A stretch of 64,000 bases of DNA. Origin: Burkholderia anthina. Its GTDB lineage: Bacteria > Pseudomonadota > Gammaproteobacteria > Burkholderiales > Burkholderiaceae. The notes beneath the pieces were generated by a model. It made no database searches. It was not told the DNA's origin and was given only the letters and a program-made list of their open reading frames with translations. The DNA is taken from assembly GCF_001547525.1 (NCBI RefSeq), contig NZ_CM003769.1, forward strand, positions 1-64,000. The letters are read 5' to 3'. Position numbers and translations under genes: made by a program. Positions 51,413 to 59,362 of the stretch are shown here, one piece after another; position 1 is the stretch's first letter, and each line of letters starts with the position of its first letter.

Positions 51413-53110
51413 TCAGTTCACCCCGACCGCGCTCCACGCGCGCGCGACCGTCGCGCTTTCGGCCGAGTTCACGCCGTACAGGTCATTCGCCGCCTGGATC
51501 GACGCACGCCGCGCGTTCGGGTAGCTCGAGTTGGCGTTCAGGTACACGGTCAGCGTCCGGTACCAGATCTTGCCGGCCTTGTCGCGGCCCAACCCGCTGA
51601 AGGTCGTGTCGCCGTTGCAGACCAGTTGCGTCCTCGACAGGCCGGTGTCGGTGGACGGCACCGTCGGCCCTTCCGACAGCAGGTAGAAGAAGCGGTTGCC
51701 GACACCCGACGTGAAATGCGGATCGTGGCGCGGATTCGACCACGAGAAGCCGCCGGACGGATAGCAGCTGTACGACCGGCCGTCGAGATCCTGCTTGTAC
51801 ATCTTCCGCAGGCCGCCGCTCACGACGCGCGCCCCGATCACGTAGTTGCCGGGATCGTTCGGATTGTTCGCATAGAACTTCACCAGCGTGCCGAAGATGT
51901 CGGACGTCGCCTCGTTCAGGCCGCCCGCGTCGCCCGAATAGTTCAGGTTGGCGGTGGCCTCGGTCACGCCGTGGCTCATTTCGTGCCCGGCAACGTCGAC
52001 CGACACCACGGGTTTCGGCAGGCGCGTGCCCGGCTCGCCGTCGCCGTATGCCATCACGCGCGACGACAGCCATGCCGCGTTCGCGCCGGTCGTGCCGCTG
52101 CCGGTATTGAACACCACGTGGGCGTAGCTTTTCACGCCGCGGCCGTCGTTGAAGATGCCGTTGCGGTTGTGCGTGGTCTTGTAGTAGTCCCAAGTCAACG
52201 CGAGCCCGTAGTCGATGTCTGCCGCGACGGTCTGCCGGTCGGTGGTCGTATTGTTGCCCCACACGTTCGTGCTGCTCGTGAAGATCGGCAGGTCGGTCGC
52301 CTGTTCGACTTCGTCCGAGCTCAGCCCGCGGCCATCGTAGACGGAACCGCCGCCGCGGCCCGGGTCGAGCATCCGGTACGCGTTCGTGCCGGTCTGGTCC
52401 GTCGTGAGCGTCAGGTTGCCGTAGTACAGCGAGCGTCCGGTGCCGGTCGCGGCGGCGGTCTTGATCAGGTCCTGTGCGTCGAGCACGGTGCCGGTGCGTG
52501 CATCGACGTAGTACAGCACGGCGTCGCCGTGCGTATCGGTCGCCTTGCCGTAGACGCGCACCGCGTAGGCCAGCGTCGGCGTGATGTCGCGTGCGAACAC
52601 GACGAGTTCCGGGTCGTCGACGCGGCGCACGTCCGAGTTGAAGCGTGCGGCCGCGATGTGTCTGGCCCGCGTCGCGCCTACGTCGGGTGCGTTGCGCACC
52701 ACGGCGCGGTTCCCGACCTTGCCGATCGTGCCGGCGAGATTGATCGGTGCGAGCTGGGTCACGCTGGCCTGCTTCAGTTGCCCCTTGCTCGAGTGGACCA
52801 CCACGTCGCCGCCTATCACGGGCAGGCCCGCATGGAACCGGTCGAAGCGCACGTGCTCGGTGCCGTCGGGATCGACGATCACGTCACGTACCTGGAACTG
52901 ATCGCCATCGGTCGGTGCGGTTGCTTGCGGCCCTGCGAACTTCAACGTGCGTGCCGTGCCGCCGGTAGCCACACTGAAGGCGGCCGGGTTCTGCTGGATC
53001 AGTTGCAGCGCCTTGTCGACTGCGGCCGGCGGGTCGCCGGCCTGGGCAAAAGCGCTGAGACTCGCGATGGTAATCGCGGTGATGGGCAGCAGTCGAGACA
53101 GTTTCTTCAT
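51413..53110 (-). CDS. Secreted M4 (thermolysin-like) zinc metalloprotease, Zmp type
   Basis: A 565-residue preproenzyme. Signal peptide 1-25; FTP/PepSY-type propeptide to about 215; mature domain from about 220 (TGTGRSLYYGNL). Zinc site H376-E377-M-S-H380 with the third ligand Glu400 in GGLNEATSD, and the active-site His in the C-terminal domain (RHDPHFTSGVGNR region). Size and sequence match ZmpA and ZmpB, the quorum-sensing-controlled virulence proteases of the B. cepacia complex; I cannot decide between them. Start ATG 53110. The promoter region is strikingly AT-rich. Confidence 0.92.
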   Translation of the reverse strand: MKKLSRLLPITAITIASLSAFAQAGDPPAAVDKALQLIQQNPAAFSVATGGTARTLKFAGPQATAPTDGDQFQVRDVIVDPDGTEHVRFDRFHAGLPVIGGDVVVHSSKGQLKQASVTQLAPINLAGTIGKVGNRAVVRNAPDVGATRARHIAAARFNSDVRRVDDPELVVFARDITPTLAYAVRVYGKATDTHGDAVLYYVDARTGTVLDAQDLIKTAAATGTGRSLYYGNLTLTTDQTGTNAYRMLDPGRGGGSVYDGRGLSSDEVEQATDLPIFTSSTNVWGNNTTTDRQTVAADIDYGLALTWDYYKTTHNRNGIFNDGRGVKSYAHVVFNTGSGTTGANAAWLSSRVMAYGDGEPGTRLPKPVVSVDVAGHEMSHGVTEATANLNYSGDAGGLNEATSDIFGTLVKFYANNPNDPGNYVIGARVVSGGLRKMYKQDLDGRSYSCYPSGGFSWSNPRHDPHFTSGVGNRFFYLLSEGPTVPSTDTGLSRTQLVCNGDTTFSGLGRDKAGKIWYRTLTVYLNANSSYPNARRASIQAANDLYGVNSAESATVARAWSAVGVN

Positions 53111-53634
53111 GTAATTCCCCAGGTTATGAATGGGTTTGTTCGAGGAATGCATCAAGTGATGACTTTTAAACAAGACATGTCGCGAACAGCAGGGGGATGC
53201 TAGGAGGTCGTTTTTATAATTACAAGATATTTTCTTTATTATTAATTTTTCATTTCGCTGCCGTTAATCAAGTCGGTATTTGGTGAGGAATTTTAAATGG
53301 TTATTTCGGGTGCGGCGGGAATATCGGAGGCGGCCCACTGCGGTGGATAACGTCGAAACTTTGTGATATTCGGGCGAGGCAGGTGTGATCAGATGAAGTA
53401 CCCGGTGGCGTTTGCGCGGTTGGCCGTCGGTGCATCAAAAACGACCTATTTAGAGAGAGGCCGGCGGGGAGGGGACTGCGATTTCCGGGCGCGGGGTCGG
53501 AGGCTCGTGCACCTGCCCCGGCCCCTAACCCCGACGTCCGCCGCTCTGCTAGGCGTGCGGCCTCACAGGAATACCCGAGACCGCCCCAACGGCCGGCGGC
53601 GCCAGCGGCCTGCTATCGCGTCGGGGGGGAAGCA
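53111..53634. other. AT-rich upstream region of the protease gene and left end of a low-GC island
   Basis: Bases 53200-53280 are unusually AT-rich (runs such as TTTTTATAATTACAAG and TTTATTATTAATTTTTC), unlike anything before it in the window. This should hold the protease promoter on the minus strand and may attract H-NS-like silencers. No gene is supported from 53111 to 53634. I looked for a lux-box-like palindrome for quorum control and found none I trust. Confidence 0.45.
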
Positions 53635-53687
53635 GATAGCACATTTTGCTATCATTCACCCGTCTGGTGATATCAATTTCTGATATC
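53635..53687. promoter_or_regulatory. Operator region upstream of hicAB
   Basis: GATAGCA-CATTT-TGCTATC is a perfect 7-bp inverted repeat at 53635-53653. TGATATC then occurs twice, at 53668 and 53681, 13 bases apart, the first copy inside the palindrome TGATATCA. HicB antitoxins bind such repeats upstream of their own genes. Confidence 0.6.
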
Positions 53688-53695
53688 GCCCACCC

Positions 53696-53931
53696 ATGAA
53701 AACGAAACGCGCTCGCACGCTGACCGCGATCTATACGAAGCCAACCTTCGGCGGCATCGTGTGCGCGGATATCGAAGCTTTGGTTGTCGCGCTGGGCGGC
53801 AGCATTCACGCAAGCGCCGGGTCGCGCATCGCCTTCAAGCTGAACGGGGGGGCGCCGATACCTGCATCGCCCGCATCCACGAGGCAAAGCGCTATCAGGT
53901 GGAGGATGCGCGCGACTGGTTCAACGAATAG
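53696..53931 (+). pseudogene. hicA: hicA-type mRNA interferase toxin, frameshifted
   Basis: The first 50 codons (RARTLTAIYTKPTFGGIVCA, then DIEALVVALGGSIHASAGSR) are a HicA start. After IAFKLNG the frame slips in a G7 run near 53853. The next frame reads RRYLHRPHP, carrying the HRPHP active-site motif. Another slip near 53893 leads to EAKRYQVEDARDWFNE, then a TAG at 53929-53931. Ancestrally the gene would have ended GIKP, overlapping the hicB ATG. Three frame faults in under 100 bases suggest real decay, or poor sequence quality. Confidence 0.65.
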
Positions 53932-53942
53932 GGGATAAAGCC

Positions 53943-54302
53943 ATGACCAACGCAATGACGTACAAGGGCTATTACGCTCGCGTCGATTTTGACGGCCGCG
54001 ACAATATTTTTGTCGGGCACGTGCTCGGCGTCGACGACAAGATCAGTTTTCACGGTGAGACGGTCGCCGAGCTGACGCAGGATTTTCATGCGGCCGTCGA
54101 CCACTATCTCGAAGAATGCGCACGCATGGGGCGATCACCGCAAAAGCCTGCGTCTGGAAAGCTGATGCTGCGACTCAATCCTGAGACACACGCGGCCGTC
54201 GGTGTCGCGGCGGCCGTTGCAGGCGAGAGCGTGAATCAATGGTCGGAAGAGGTATTGGGGCGCGCCGCGCGCGAAGTGCTCGAACGTGCTGCACACGCCT
54301 GA
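53943..54302 (+). CDS. hicB: HicB-family antitoxin
   Basis: A 119-residue antitoxin. N-terminal degraded RNase-H-like fold: YKGYYARVDFDGRDNIFVGH, then FHGETVAELTQDFHAAVDHY with LEECARMGRSPQKP. The C-terminal part LMLRLNPETHAAVGVAAAVA is a ribbon-helix-helix. It is intact although hicA upstream is broken, so it would now act only as a DNA-binding regulator. Confidence 0.9.
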   Translation: MTNAMTYKGYYARVDFDGRDNIFVGHVLGVDDKISFHGETVAELTQDFHAAVDHYLEECARMGRSPQKPASGKLMLRLNPETHAAVGVAAAVAGESVNQWSEEVLGRAAREVLERAAHA

Positions 54303-54355
54303 TAGAGGTTGTTGGAAATATGACGTATCGGGTCGATGGCTCTCGCGCGATCTGA

Positions 54356-54655
54356 TGGCCGAAACCAGCGTCACGCAATCTTATTATCGACGACAAAATC
54401 GCGCGGCAGACCGACGAGCGCGGGTGGACGGATAAAGAGGTTCAGGCGACCGTTGACGATGGCCCTGCAGGGACGACGATGGACAATCGGGGGGCATCGA
54501 AGACTCCGGATGGTATTCCCAGAAATGACCCGGCGACTGTGTATGGGTCACAGGATGGTTATGTCATAGTAAATGACATAACCGGAGAAGTTCTCCAGGT
54601 GAGCGGGAAGAATGATCCAACATGGATTCCCGATGGTCGGATCAAATGGAAATGA
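54356..54655 (+). pseudogene. Colicin E5-type tRNase domain (orphan CdiA-CT-like toxin), no start codon
   Basis: An open frame of 99 codons with no ATG/GTG/TTG at its 5' end. It reads DDKIARQTDERGWTDKEVQA, then PAGTTMDNRGASKTPDG, IPRNDPATVYGSQDGYVIVN and DITGEVLQVSGKNDPTWIPD, ending RIKWK. This matches the C-terminal ribonuclease domain of colicin E5, which cleaves the anticodon of queuosine tRNAs (Tyr, His, Asn, Asp). The same domain caps CdiA proteins in Burkholderia. Here the delivery part is absent. An in-frame ATG at 54320 is separated from it by a TGA at 54353. Its stop overlaps the immunity start. Confidence 0.8.
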
Positions 54656-55014
54656 ACACAATGAATATCGATCATCACCGCGTATACGATTCATCGAATG
54701 ATTTTTTCTCCCTTGCTGGCAGTATTGTGATGAAACTCACGGCAGAAGCGGCAATCGCTGTTTGCGAGCAAGCAGCCAAACATGGTGTGGTTGTCGCTCG
54801 AATCGAAGGTGGAATCTGGCGTAACCCCGGATTCGAAGCGAGAGTCGATTGTATTTGGGATGGCGCTGATCCTCCCATTGACTTGGACACTGCCCAACAA
54901 AATAACAAAAGGGCAGCCGAGTTCATTCGGTCGGAGAGTCCTCCTCATGACGTTTTCTTGGTGACGGCCCCGCCGATGACAGGCTGGAAACCCAGACGGC
55001 ACGCCGATCCTTGA
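54652..55014 (+). CDS. Colicin E5-type immunity protein (ImmE5-like)
   Basis: A 120-residue protein. The core MKLTAEAAIAVCEQAAKHGV, then RIEGGIWRNPGFEARVDCIW follows the known ImmE5 pattern (MKLSPKAAIEVCNEAAKKG, then GGHWLNPGF). ImmE5 blocks the toxin by mimicking the tRNA anticodon. A 26-residue extension (MNTMNIDHHRVYDSSNDFF...) precedes the core. The ATG at 54652 overlaps the toxin stop (ATGA); ATG 54664 and ATG 54730 are alternatives. Low GC compared with the window average, as expected for a transferred toxin-immunity pair. Confidence 0.8.
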   Translation: MNTMNIDHHRVYDSSNDFFSLAGSIVMKLTAEAAIAVCEQAAKHGVVVARIEGGIWRNPGFEARVDCIWDGADPPIDLDTAQQNNKRAAEFIRSESPPHDVFLVTAPPMTGWKPRRHADP

Positions 55015-55305
55015 CAACCTATGTTGTTCCTACTCGACGCTACCCCTTAGATAAAACATTGAAATCTAGGGGCGACGGAGGTGCAGAAAGCTTTGTCAGG
55101 ACTCGCTTTCTTTGAATGGACTCGCGTCCGGTCGCAAGAATGCTAGTTAGCTCCACAATTCATCAATGGTTCTCGCAATTTTACATAATAACGTTTATCA
55201 ATTTAAAAGGGTCGAGTCCAAAACCAACCAGAGCCCCCATCCCCGTCGAGAAGGTATGCATATTGCACCGCAGCCTCGTCTTTCCCGACCAAAACAGGAG
55301 AACCG
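55015..55305. other. Low-GC intergenic stretch with hairpin; right edge of the island
   Basis: CCCC(T)TAGAT at 55043-55052 pairs with ATCTAGGGG at 55064-55072 around an 11-base loop, a plausible hairpin without a T-run. The rest (to 55215) stays AT-rich, with TTTTACATAATAACGTTTAT at 55181-55200, before GC content rises at the transketolase gene. No gene is supported. Confidence 0.4.
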
Positions 55306-57351
55306 ATGAGCGATCCCACCGCAAACTCCCGGACGGCTGCAAAAGCAGTACCGTCCCCACGAGATCCCCATCTTCGCGCGTTGGCGAACTGTATCCGCTT
55401 CCTCGCCATGGACGCAGTACAGAAAGCCAACAGCGGCCATCCTGGTGCGCCGATGGGGCTGGCCGACGTCGCGACGGTCCTGTTCAAGGAGTTCATGCAA
55501 TTCGATGCATCGGCGCCCCACTGGATCGATCGCGACCGGTTGATCCTTTCAAACGGGCACGCGTCGATGCTGCTCTACAGCCTTCTCTATCTCACCGGCT
55601 ACGCCGACATGACCATTGACGAGCTGAAGCGGTTCCGGCAAGTCGGCAGCAAGACGCCGGGTCATCCGGAGTACTCGCACGCCGACGGAATCGAACTGAC
55701 TACCGGCCCCCTCGGACAAGGCATCGCGGAATCCGTCGGCATGGCGTTGGCCGAGCGTGTGATGAATGCGCACTTCGGCGACGATCTCGTCGATCACTAC
55801 ACATACGTATTTCTCGGTGACGGTTGCCTGATGGAAGGCATCAGCCACGAGGCCATTTCGTTGGCCGGCCACCTACGGTTGGGCAGACTGATCGCGTTTT
55901 GGGACAACAATTCGATTTCCATCGACGGCGCCACCCGGCTCGCGGTCTCGGACAACGAGATCGAGCGCTTTCACTCGGCGGGATGGCACTTCCTGGAAAT
56001 CGACGGTCACGACACGGATGCGATCCGGAACGCTATCGCGACCGCCCGCGCAACGCCTGACCGGCCGACCCTGATCGCATGCAAGACGATCATCGGGTTC
56101 GGCTTTCCGACGAAGGCTGGAACCGAGAAAGCCCATAGCGATGCGCCGGGCGAGGATGAAATCGCGGGCGCACGCCAGGCCCTCGATTGGCATTCGCCGC
56201 CGTTTGAAATCCCGGATGACTTGCTGAAAGCATGGCGGGAGATCGGCGCGCGCGGCCGCAAGACGAGACTCGCGTGGGATGAGCGTGTCCGCCGGGCGCC
56301 GCAGGCGCTACGCACCGAATTCGACCGGCGCAATGCCGGAAAGCTCCCGGATAACTGGCAGGCGGCGATCGCGGCGGCACGGCAGGCATTTATTGCCAGT
56401 GGCAGTGCAATGGCCACCCGCAAGGCCAGCGGTGCGGTGCTCGATCATCTCGTCGACGCGATTCCGGAATTGCTGGGCGGCTCCGCGGATCTGACGCAGT
56501 CCAACAATACGAGGACGAAGAACCAGATCGCGATCGACCCCGGCCGGTTCAAAGGTTCATACCTCCACTACGGCGTGCGCGAACACGGCATGGCCGCGGC
56601 CATGAACGGCATCGCGCTTCATGGAGGCCTCATTCCGTACGGTGGCACCTTCCTGTGTTTTTCGGATTACTGCCGTCCGGCGATCCGGTTGAGCGCGATG
56701 ATGCGGGTGCGATCCATCTTCGTGATGACGCACGATTCCATCGGTCTCGGAGAAGATGGCCCGACTCATCAACCCGTCGAACACCTTGCCGCCCTTCGGG
56801 CCATTCCCCAACTCGCCGTCTACCGGCCGGCCGATCCGGTCGAAACGGCAGAATGTTGGGAGCTGATTCTCGAACAGCCCCGCCGGGCTGCACTCCTCGC
56901 ATTGTCGCGCCAGCCGGTGCCGCTTCTGCGCAACGAGCCTGGAAACGAAAACAAGTCGGCGCGGGGCGCCTATATCTTGCGGGAGGCCGAGGGCGGGCCG
57001 CGCCGACTCACGCTGCTCGCGACAGGTTCGGAGGTCGACCTCGCCGTCCAGGCACGCGACATCCTGCAACAGGAAGGAGTGCCGACGGCCGTTGTATCGA
57101 TGCCGTGCCGCCTGCTCTTCGAGGAACAGTCACGCGATTATCAACGGGCCGTGCTCGGCACGTCTCCTGCGAGAGTCGCGGTCGAGGCGGCCGTCGAACT
57201 GGGATGGGAGCGGTACATCGGTCCGCAAGGCCGGTTCGTCGGAATGCACAGCTTTGGCGAGTCCGGGAAAATCAAGGACGTGTACGGGAAGTTCGACATT
57301 ACGGTCGACGCGGTTGTTCGCGCGGCGCATCAGGCGTTATCCGAAGCGTGA
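55306..57351 (+). CDS. tkt: Transketolase
   Basis: A 681-residue thiamine-dependent enzyme of the pentose phosphate pathway. Marks in order: ANSGHPGAPMGLADVATVLF (His26-type substrate site), ILSNGHASMLLYSLLYLTGY, TTGPLGQGIAESVGMALAER, GDGCLMEGISHEA for the TPP/Mg site ending in NNSISIDG, then the pyrimidine domain with YGVREHGMAAAMNGIALHGG and THDSIGLGEDGPTHQPVEHL. AGGAG lies 6 bases before the ATG, and a 25-residue leader precedes the fold. It starts right after the low-GC island. A second, split transketolase lies at 60-62 kb. Confidence 0.95.
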   Translation: MSDPTANSRTAAKAVPSPRDPHLRALANCIRFLAMDAVQKANSGHPGAPMGLADVATVLFKEFMQFDASAPHWIDRDRLILSNGHASMLLYSLLYLTGYADMTIDELKRFRQVGSKTPGHPEYSHADGIELTTGPLGQGIAESVGMALAERVMNAHFGDDLVDHYTYVFLGDGCLMEGISHEAISLAGHLRLGRLIAFWDNNSISIDGATRLAVSDNEIERFHSAGWHFLEIDGHDTDAIRNAIATARATPDRPTLIACKTIIGFGFPTKAGTEKAHSDAPGEDEIAGARQALDWHSPPFEIPDDLLKAWREIGARGRKTRLAWDERVRRAPQALRTEFDRRNAGKLPDNWQAAIAAARQAFIASGSAMATRKASGAVLDHLVDAIPELLGGSADLTQSNNTRTKNQIAIDPGRFKGSYLHYGVREHGMAAAMNGIALHGGLIPYGGTFLCFSDYCRPAIRLSAMMRVRSIFVMTHDSIGLGEDGPTHQPVEHLAALRAIPQLAVYRPADPVETAECWELILEQPRRAALLALSRQPVPLLRNEPGNENKSARGAYILREAEGGPRRLTLLATGSEVDLAVQARDILQQEGVPTAVVSMPCRLLFEEQSRDYQRAVLGTSPARVAVEAAVELGWERYIGPQGRFVGMHSFGESGKIKDVYGKFDITVDAVVRAAHQALSEA

Positions 57352-57483
57352 CATTGCCGCGATCCGCCTGAGATGCGATGACTTCGCAGGGCGCGTAGAC
57401 ATGCCTGGAGAAGTGGGCGGCCTCCATTTTCGGTGGATTCTCGCGTAGCGTTAGAATAGCGCCCCTTCTCATGGGAGACGACA

Positions 57484-57798
57484 ATGTCCTGGTTCGTTTA
57501 TGAAGTGCCCGAGTACCACGAAGACGCCGCGCGCATCGAACCCTTCAGCGACCTGCGTAGCCGCGTGCTGAAAGTCGGCGGCCCGGCCATGGCAGACGAC
57601 CTGGAAAGCGTTCGCGAAAACGCCGCGGCGACGGCGGACACGCCGGAGCGCCCGCTGCGTACACCGGAAAATCCGCAGGTCTTTCCGATTCCTTACGCCG
57701 ACTCGATGATCCTGGTCGGATTTATCTTCGATCTGAAACGCGAATTCCGGCAACTGGTCGTGTCGCCCGTGGAAATGCCCTGGCTGAAAGACGCGTAA
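57484..57798 (+). CDS. Hypothetical protein
   Basis: A 104-residue soluble protein starting MSWFVYEVPEYHEDAARIEP and ending LKREFRQLVVSPVEMPWLKD. No family recognised. GGGAG lies 6 bases before the ATG and a TAGAAT hexamer at 57441 could be its -10 element. Codon use is like the chromosomal neighbours. Confidence 0.65.
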   Translation: MSWFVYEVPEYHEDAARIEPFSDLRSRVLKVGGPAMADDLESVRENAAATADTPERPLRTPENPQVFPIPYADSMILVGFIFDLKREFRQLVVSPVEMPWLKDA

Positions 57799-57903
57799 AG
57801 CATGGCTCCGGCGTGATGTCGTACACGGCGATTCGTTCGCGGATCGTCGTGACGATACTGTCCGGATCGGCACGCGCGCAGGCCGGTGCGCGCCGTTCGT
57901 ACG

Positions 57904-57948
57904 CTAGAAGCGATGCCGCAGCCCTGCCAGCACCGCGATCTGACTGCC
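57904..57948 (-). pseudogene. C-terminal stub of a porin gene
   Basis: Minus-strand codons read GSQIAVLAGLRHRF then stop, the standard last strand of Burkholderia porins with its terminal Phe. Nothing upstream continues the barrel; at about 57950 the sequence turns into a LysR fragment on the other strand. Confidence 0.6.
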
Positions 57949-57951
57949 GCC

Positions 57952-58107
57952 CCCACGTACGAGCTTTATCTGCACTGGCATCCGCGCTTTCATCACGAGC
58001 CGGCCAACCGCTGGATCCGCGACGCGATGAGCGAACTCGTCAAGGGGCCGATGCAGCACGCGCCGTTGCCGAATACGAAGCGGATGCGGACGACGGGGGC
58101 GCAATAG
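57952..58107 (+). pseudogene. C-terminal fragment of a LysR-family regulator
   Basis: Reads PTYELYLHWHPRFHHEPANR with WIRDAMSELV, the conserved end of LysR-type effector domains (HWHPRFHHDPANRWLR in relatives). The rest of the regulator is absent, and the tail (KGPMQHAPLPNTKRMRTT) is also typical of nothing further. The opposite-strand porin stub ends a few bases before it, so a deletion joined two gene ends here. Bases 58108-58352 hold no gene I can support. Confidence 0.6.
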
Positions 58108-58352
58108 CCCGCGCGGTGGCGGCGGGCCGCGGTGATCGCCGTGCGGCTCGCGCCGCGTGGCCGGAAAGGAGCAGGCGCGACCCGACCTCCACGATGGACG
58201 TAATCGCCGGCAGCAGTCCCTGGACCAGCGGCGTCAATTTTCGGCGACAACGAATGGGGCCGTACCGCTCGGGTCGGGATCCGCATGCGCGTGGCCCGCG
58301 CCTTGCTCACTGCAAGGTGCGCAACATTCCCCGTTGCGACAAGGAGCGCAAA

Positions 58353-58544
58353 ATGACACGTCAACAGCAACAGCCGGACAAACAGGACGGCGACGCGAAA
58401 CCTGCCCAGAAACCCGACGACGGGCAGTCGACCTTCGAAACCGATATTTCAGAAACCGGCGACGACGGTACCACGGTGCGTCAGGCCGAGGTTCGCGAGG
58501 ACGACCTCTCCGAAGTGAAGCCGCCGTCGGGCCCGGCGCGTTGA
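58353..58544 (+). CDS. Small hydrophilic hypothetical protein
   Basis: A 63-residue, glutamine-, lysine- and aspartate-rich product (MTRQQQQPDKQDGDAKPAQK, later FETDISETGDDGTTVRQAEV). AAGGAG lies 8 bases before the ATG. No fold is expected. It resembles the other short stress-type proteins in the window. Confidence 0.6.
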   Translation: MTRQQQQPDKQDGDAKPAQKPDDGQSTFETDISETGDDGTTVRQAEVREDDLSEVKPPSGPAR

Positions 58545-58717
58545 GCGCACGAAACCGGCGCGACGGCGTAGCCACGCCGCCGCGTCTATTCGCATGCGTT
58601 GCAAATTCCGCCTTTTCTTCCTCTCCGTGTCCCCTCTCTCCACCAGCCGCCAATGCGCGGCAGCGAGCCGGCTACGCGCCACGTGACCGACTACATGCGG
58701 ATCGCGTGCGCTCCCCT

Positions 58718-58746
58718 CTTGAAATTCGCTCGACGCATCCTATTTT
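58718..58746 (+). promoter_or_regulatory. Sigma-32-type heat-shock promoter candidate
   Basis: CTTGAAA at 58718-58724, a 14-base spacer, then CCTATTTT at 58739-58746. The sigma-32 consensus is CTTGAAA, 11-16 bases, CCCCATNT. It lies 134 bases before the first Hsp20 gene in an otherwise gene-free 335-base stretch (58545-58879), fitting heat-shock control. Confidence 0.55.
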
Positions 58747-58879
58747 AGGTATCGCTCAAGGCAGTCGCGGTTTACGCGCTGCGTGTTTCGATTTGTTAGT
58801 CAGCGACCCTCATCGCGGATGGACGAACTGGAGCGCGTGGTCCGGTTCATCCCCCGCAGGGGTACAACAGGAGCGAGTC

Positions 58880-59323
58880 ATGAGCGATATCTTCTTCCCC
58901 TCCGATCTGCTGGCGGAATTCGACCGCCTGCAACGGCAGATGGCCGGCATGTTCACGGGTTTTCCGGCCAGCCTGCGCGCCCCGCGGCCCGGTGCGTTTC
59001 CACCGGTCAATATCGGCAGCACCGACGATACGGTCGAGATCGTCGCGTTCGCGCCGGGTCTCGACCCCGCGAAGATCGACATCTCGGTCGATCGCCGGCT
59101 GCTGACGATCAGCGGCGAGCGCACGCCCCCGGACGGCGCCACGGCCGACGACGAGCGGCGCGTCTACGCGAACGAGCGGTTCATGGGCGCGTTCCGCCGC
59201 GTGGTCGAACTCCCGCCGCATGCGGACCCCGACAAGATCGAGGCCCGCTATACGAACGGCTGCCTGACGATCACCGTCGGCAAGTCGGAAGCATCGAAGC
59301 CGCGGGCGATTACCGTCCAGTAA
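58880..59323 (+). CDS. Small heat-shock protein, Hsp20/alpha-crystallin family
   Basis: A 147-residue chaperone that holds unfolded proteins. The alpha-crystallin domain (about 42-135) has FPPVNIGSTDDTVEIVAFAP, GLDPAKIDISVDRRLLTISG and the end RYTNGCLTITVGKSEASKPR (variant of the GVLTI motif, GCLTI). CAGGAG lies 8 bases before the ATG. The next Hsp20 gene follows by 39 bases, so the pair forms one unit behind the sigma-32-like promoter. Confidence 0.92.
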   Translation: MSDIFFPSDLLAEFDRLQRQMAGMFTGFPASLRAPRPGAFPPVNIGSTDDTVEIVAFAPGLDPAKIDISVDRRLLTISGERTPPDGATADDERRVYANERFMGAFRRVVELPPHADPDKIEARYTNGCLTITVGKSEASKPRAITVQ

Positions 59324-59362
59324 ACAACAGCGCAACGTCACGAACGCATGACGGAGGACATC

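Noticed and set aside
53111..53300. Quorum-sensing (cep-box-like) site upstream of the metalloprotease
   Set aside because: Expected from knowledge of ZmpA/ZmpB, but no palindrome close to the consensus was found.
53360..53640. Possible structured RNA or tRNA fragment before hicA
   Set aside because: The GC-rich stretch does not fold into a cloverleaf by eye and has no anticodon or T-loop consensus.
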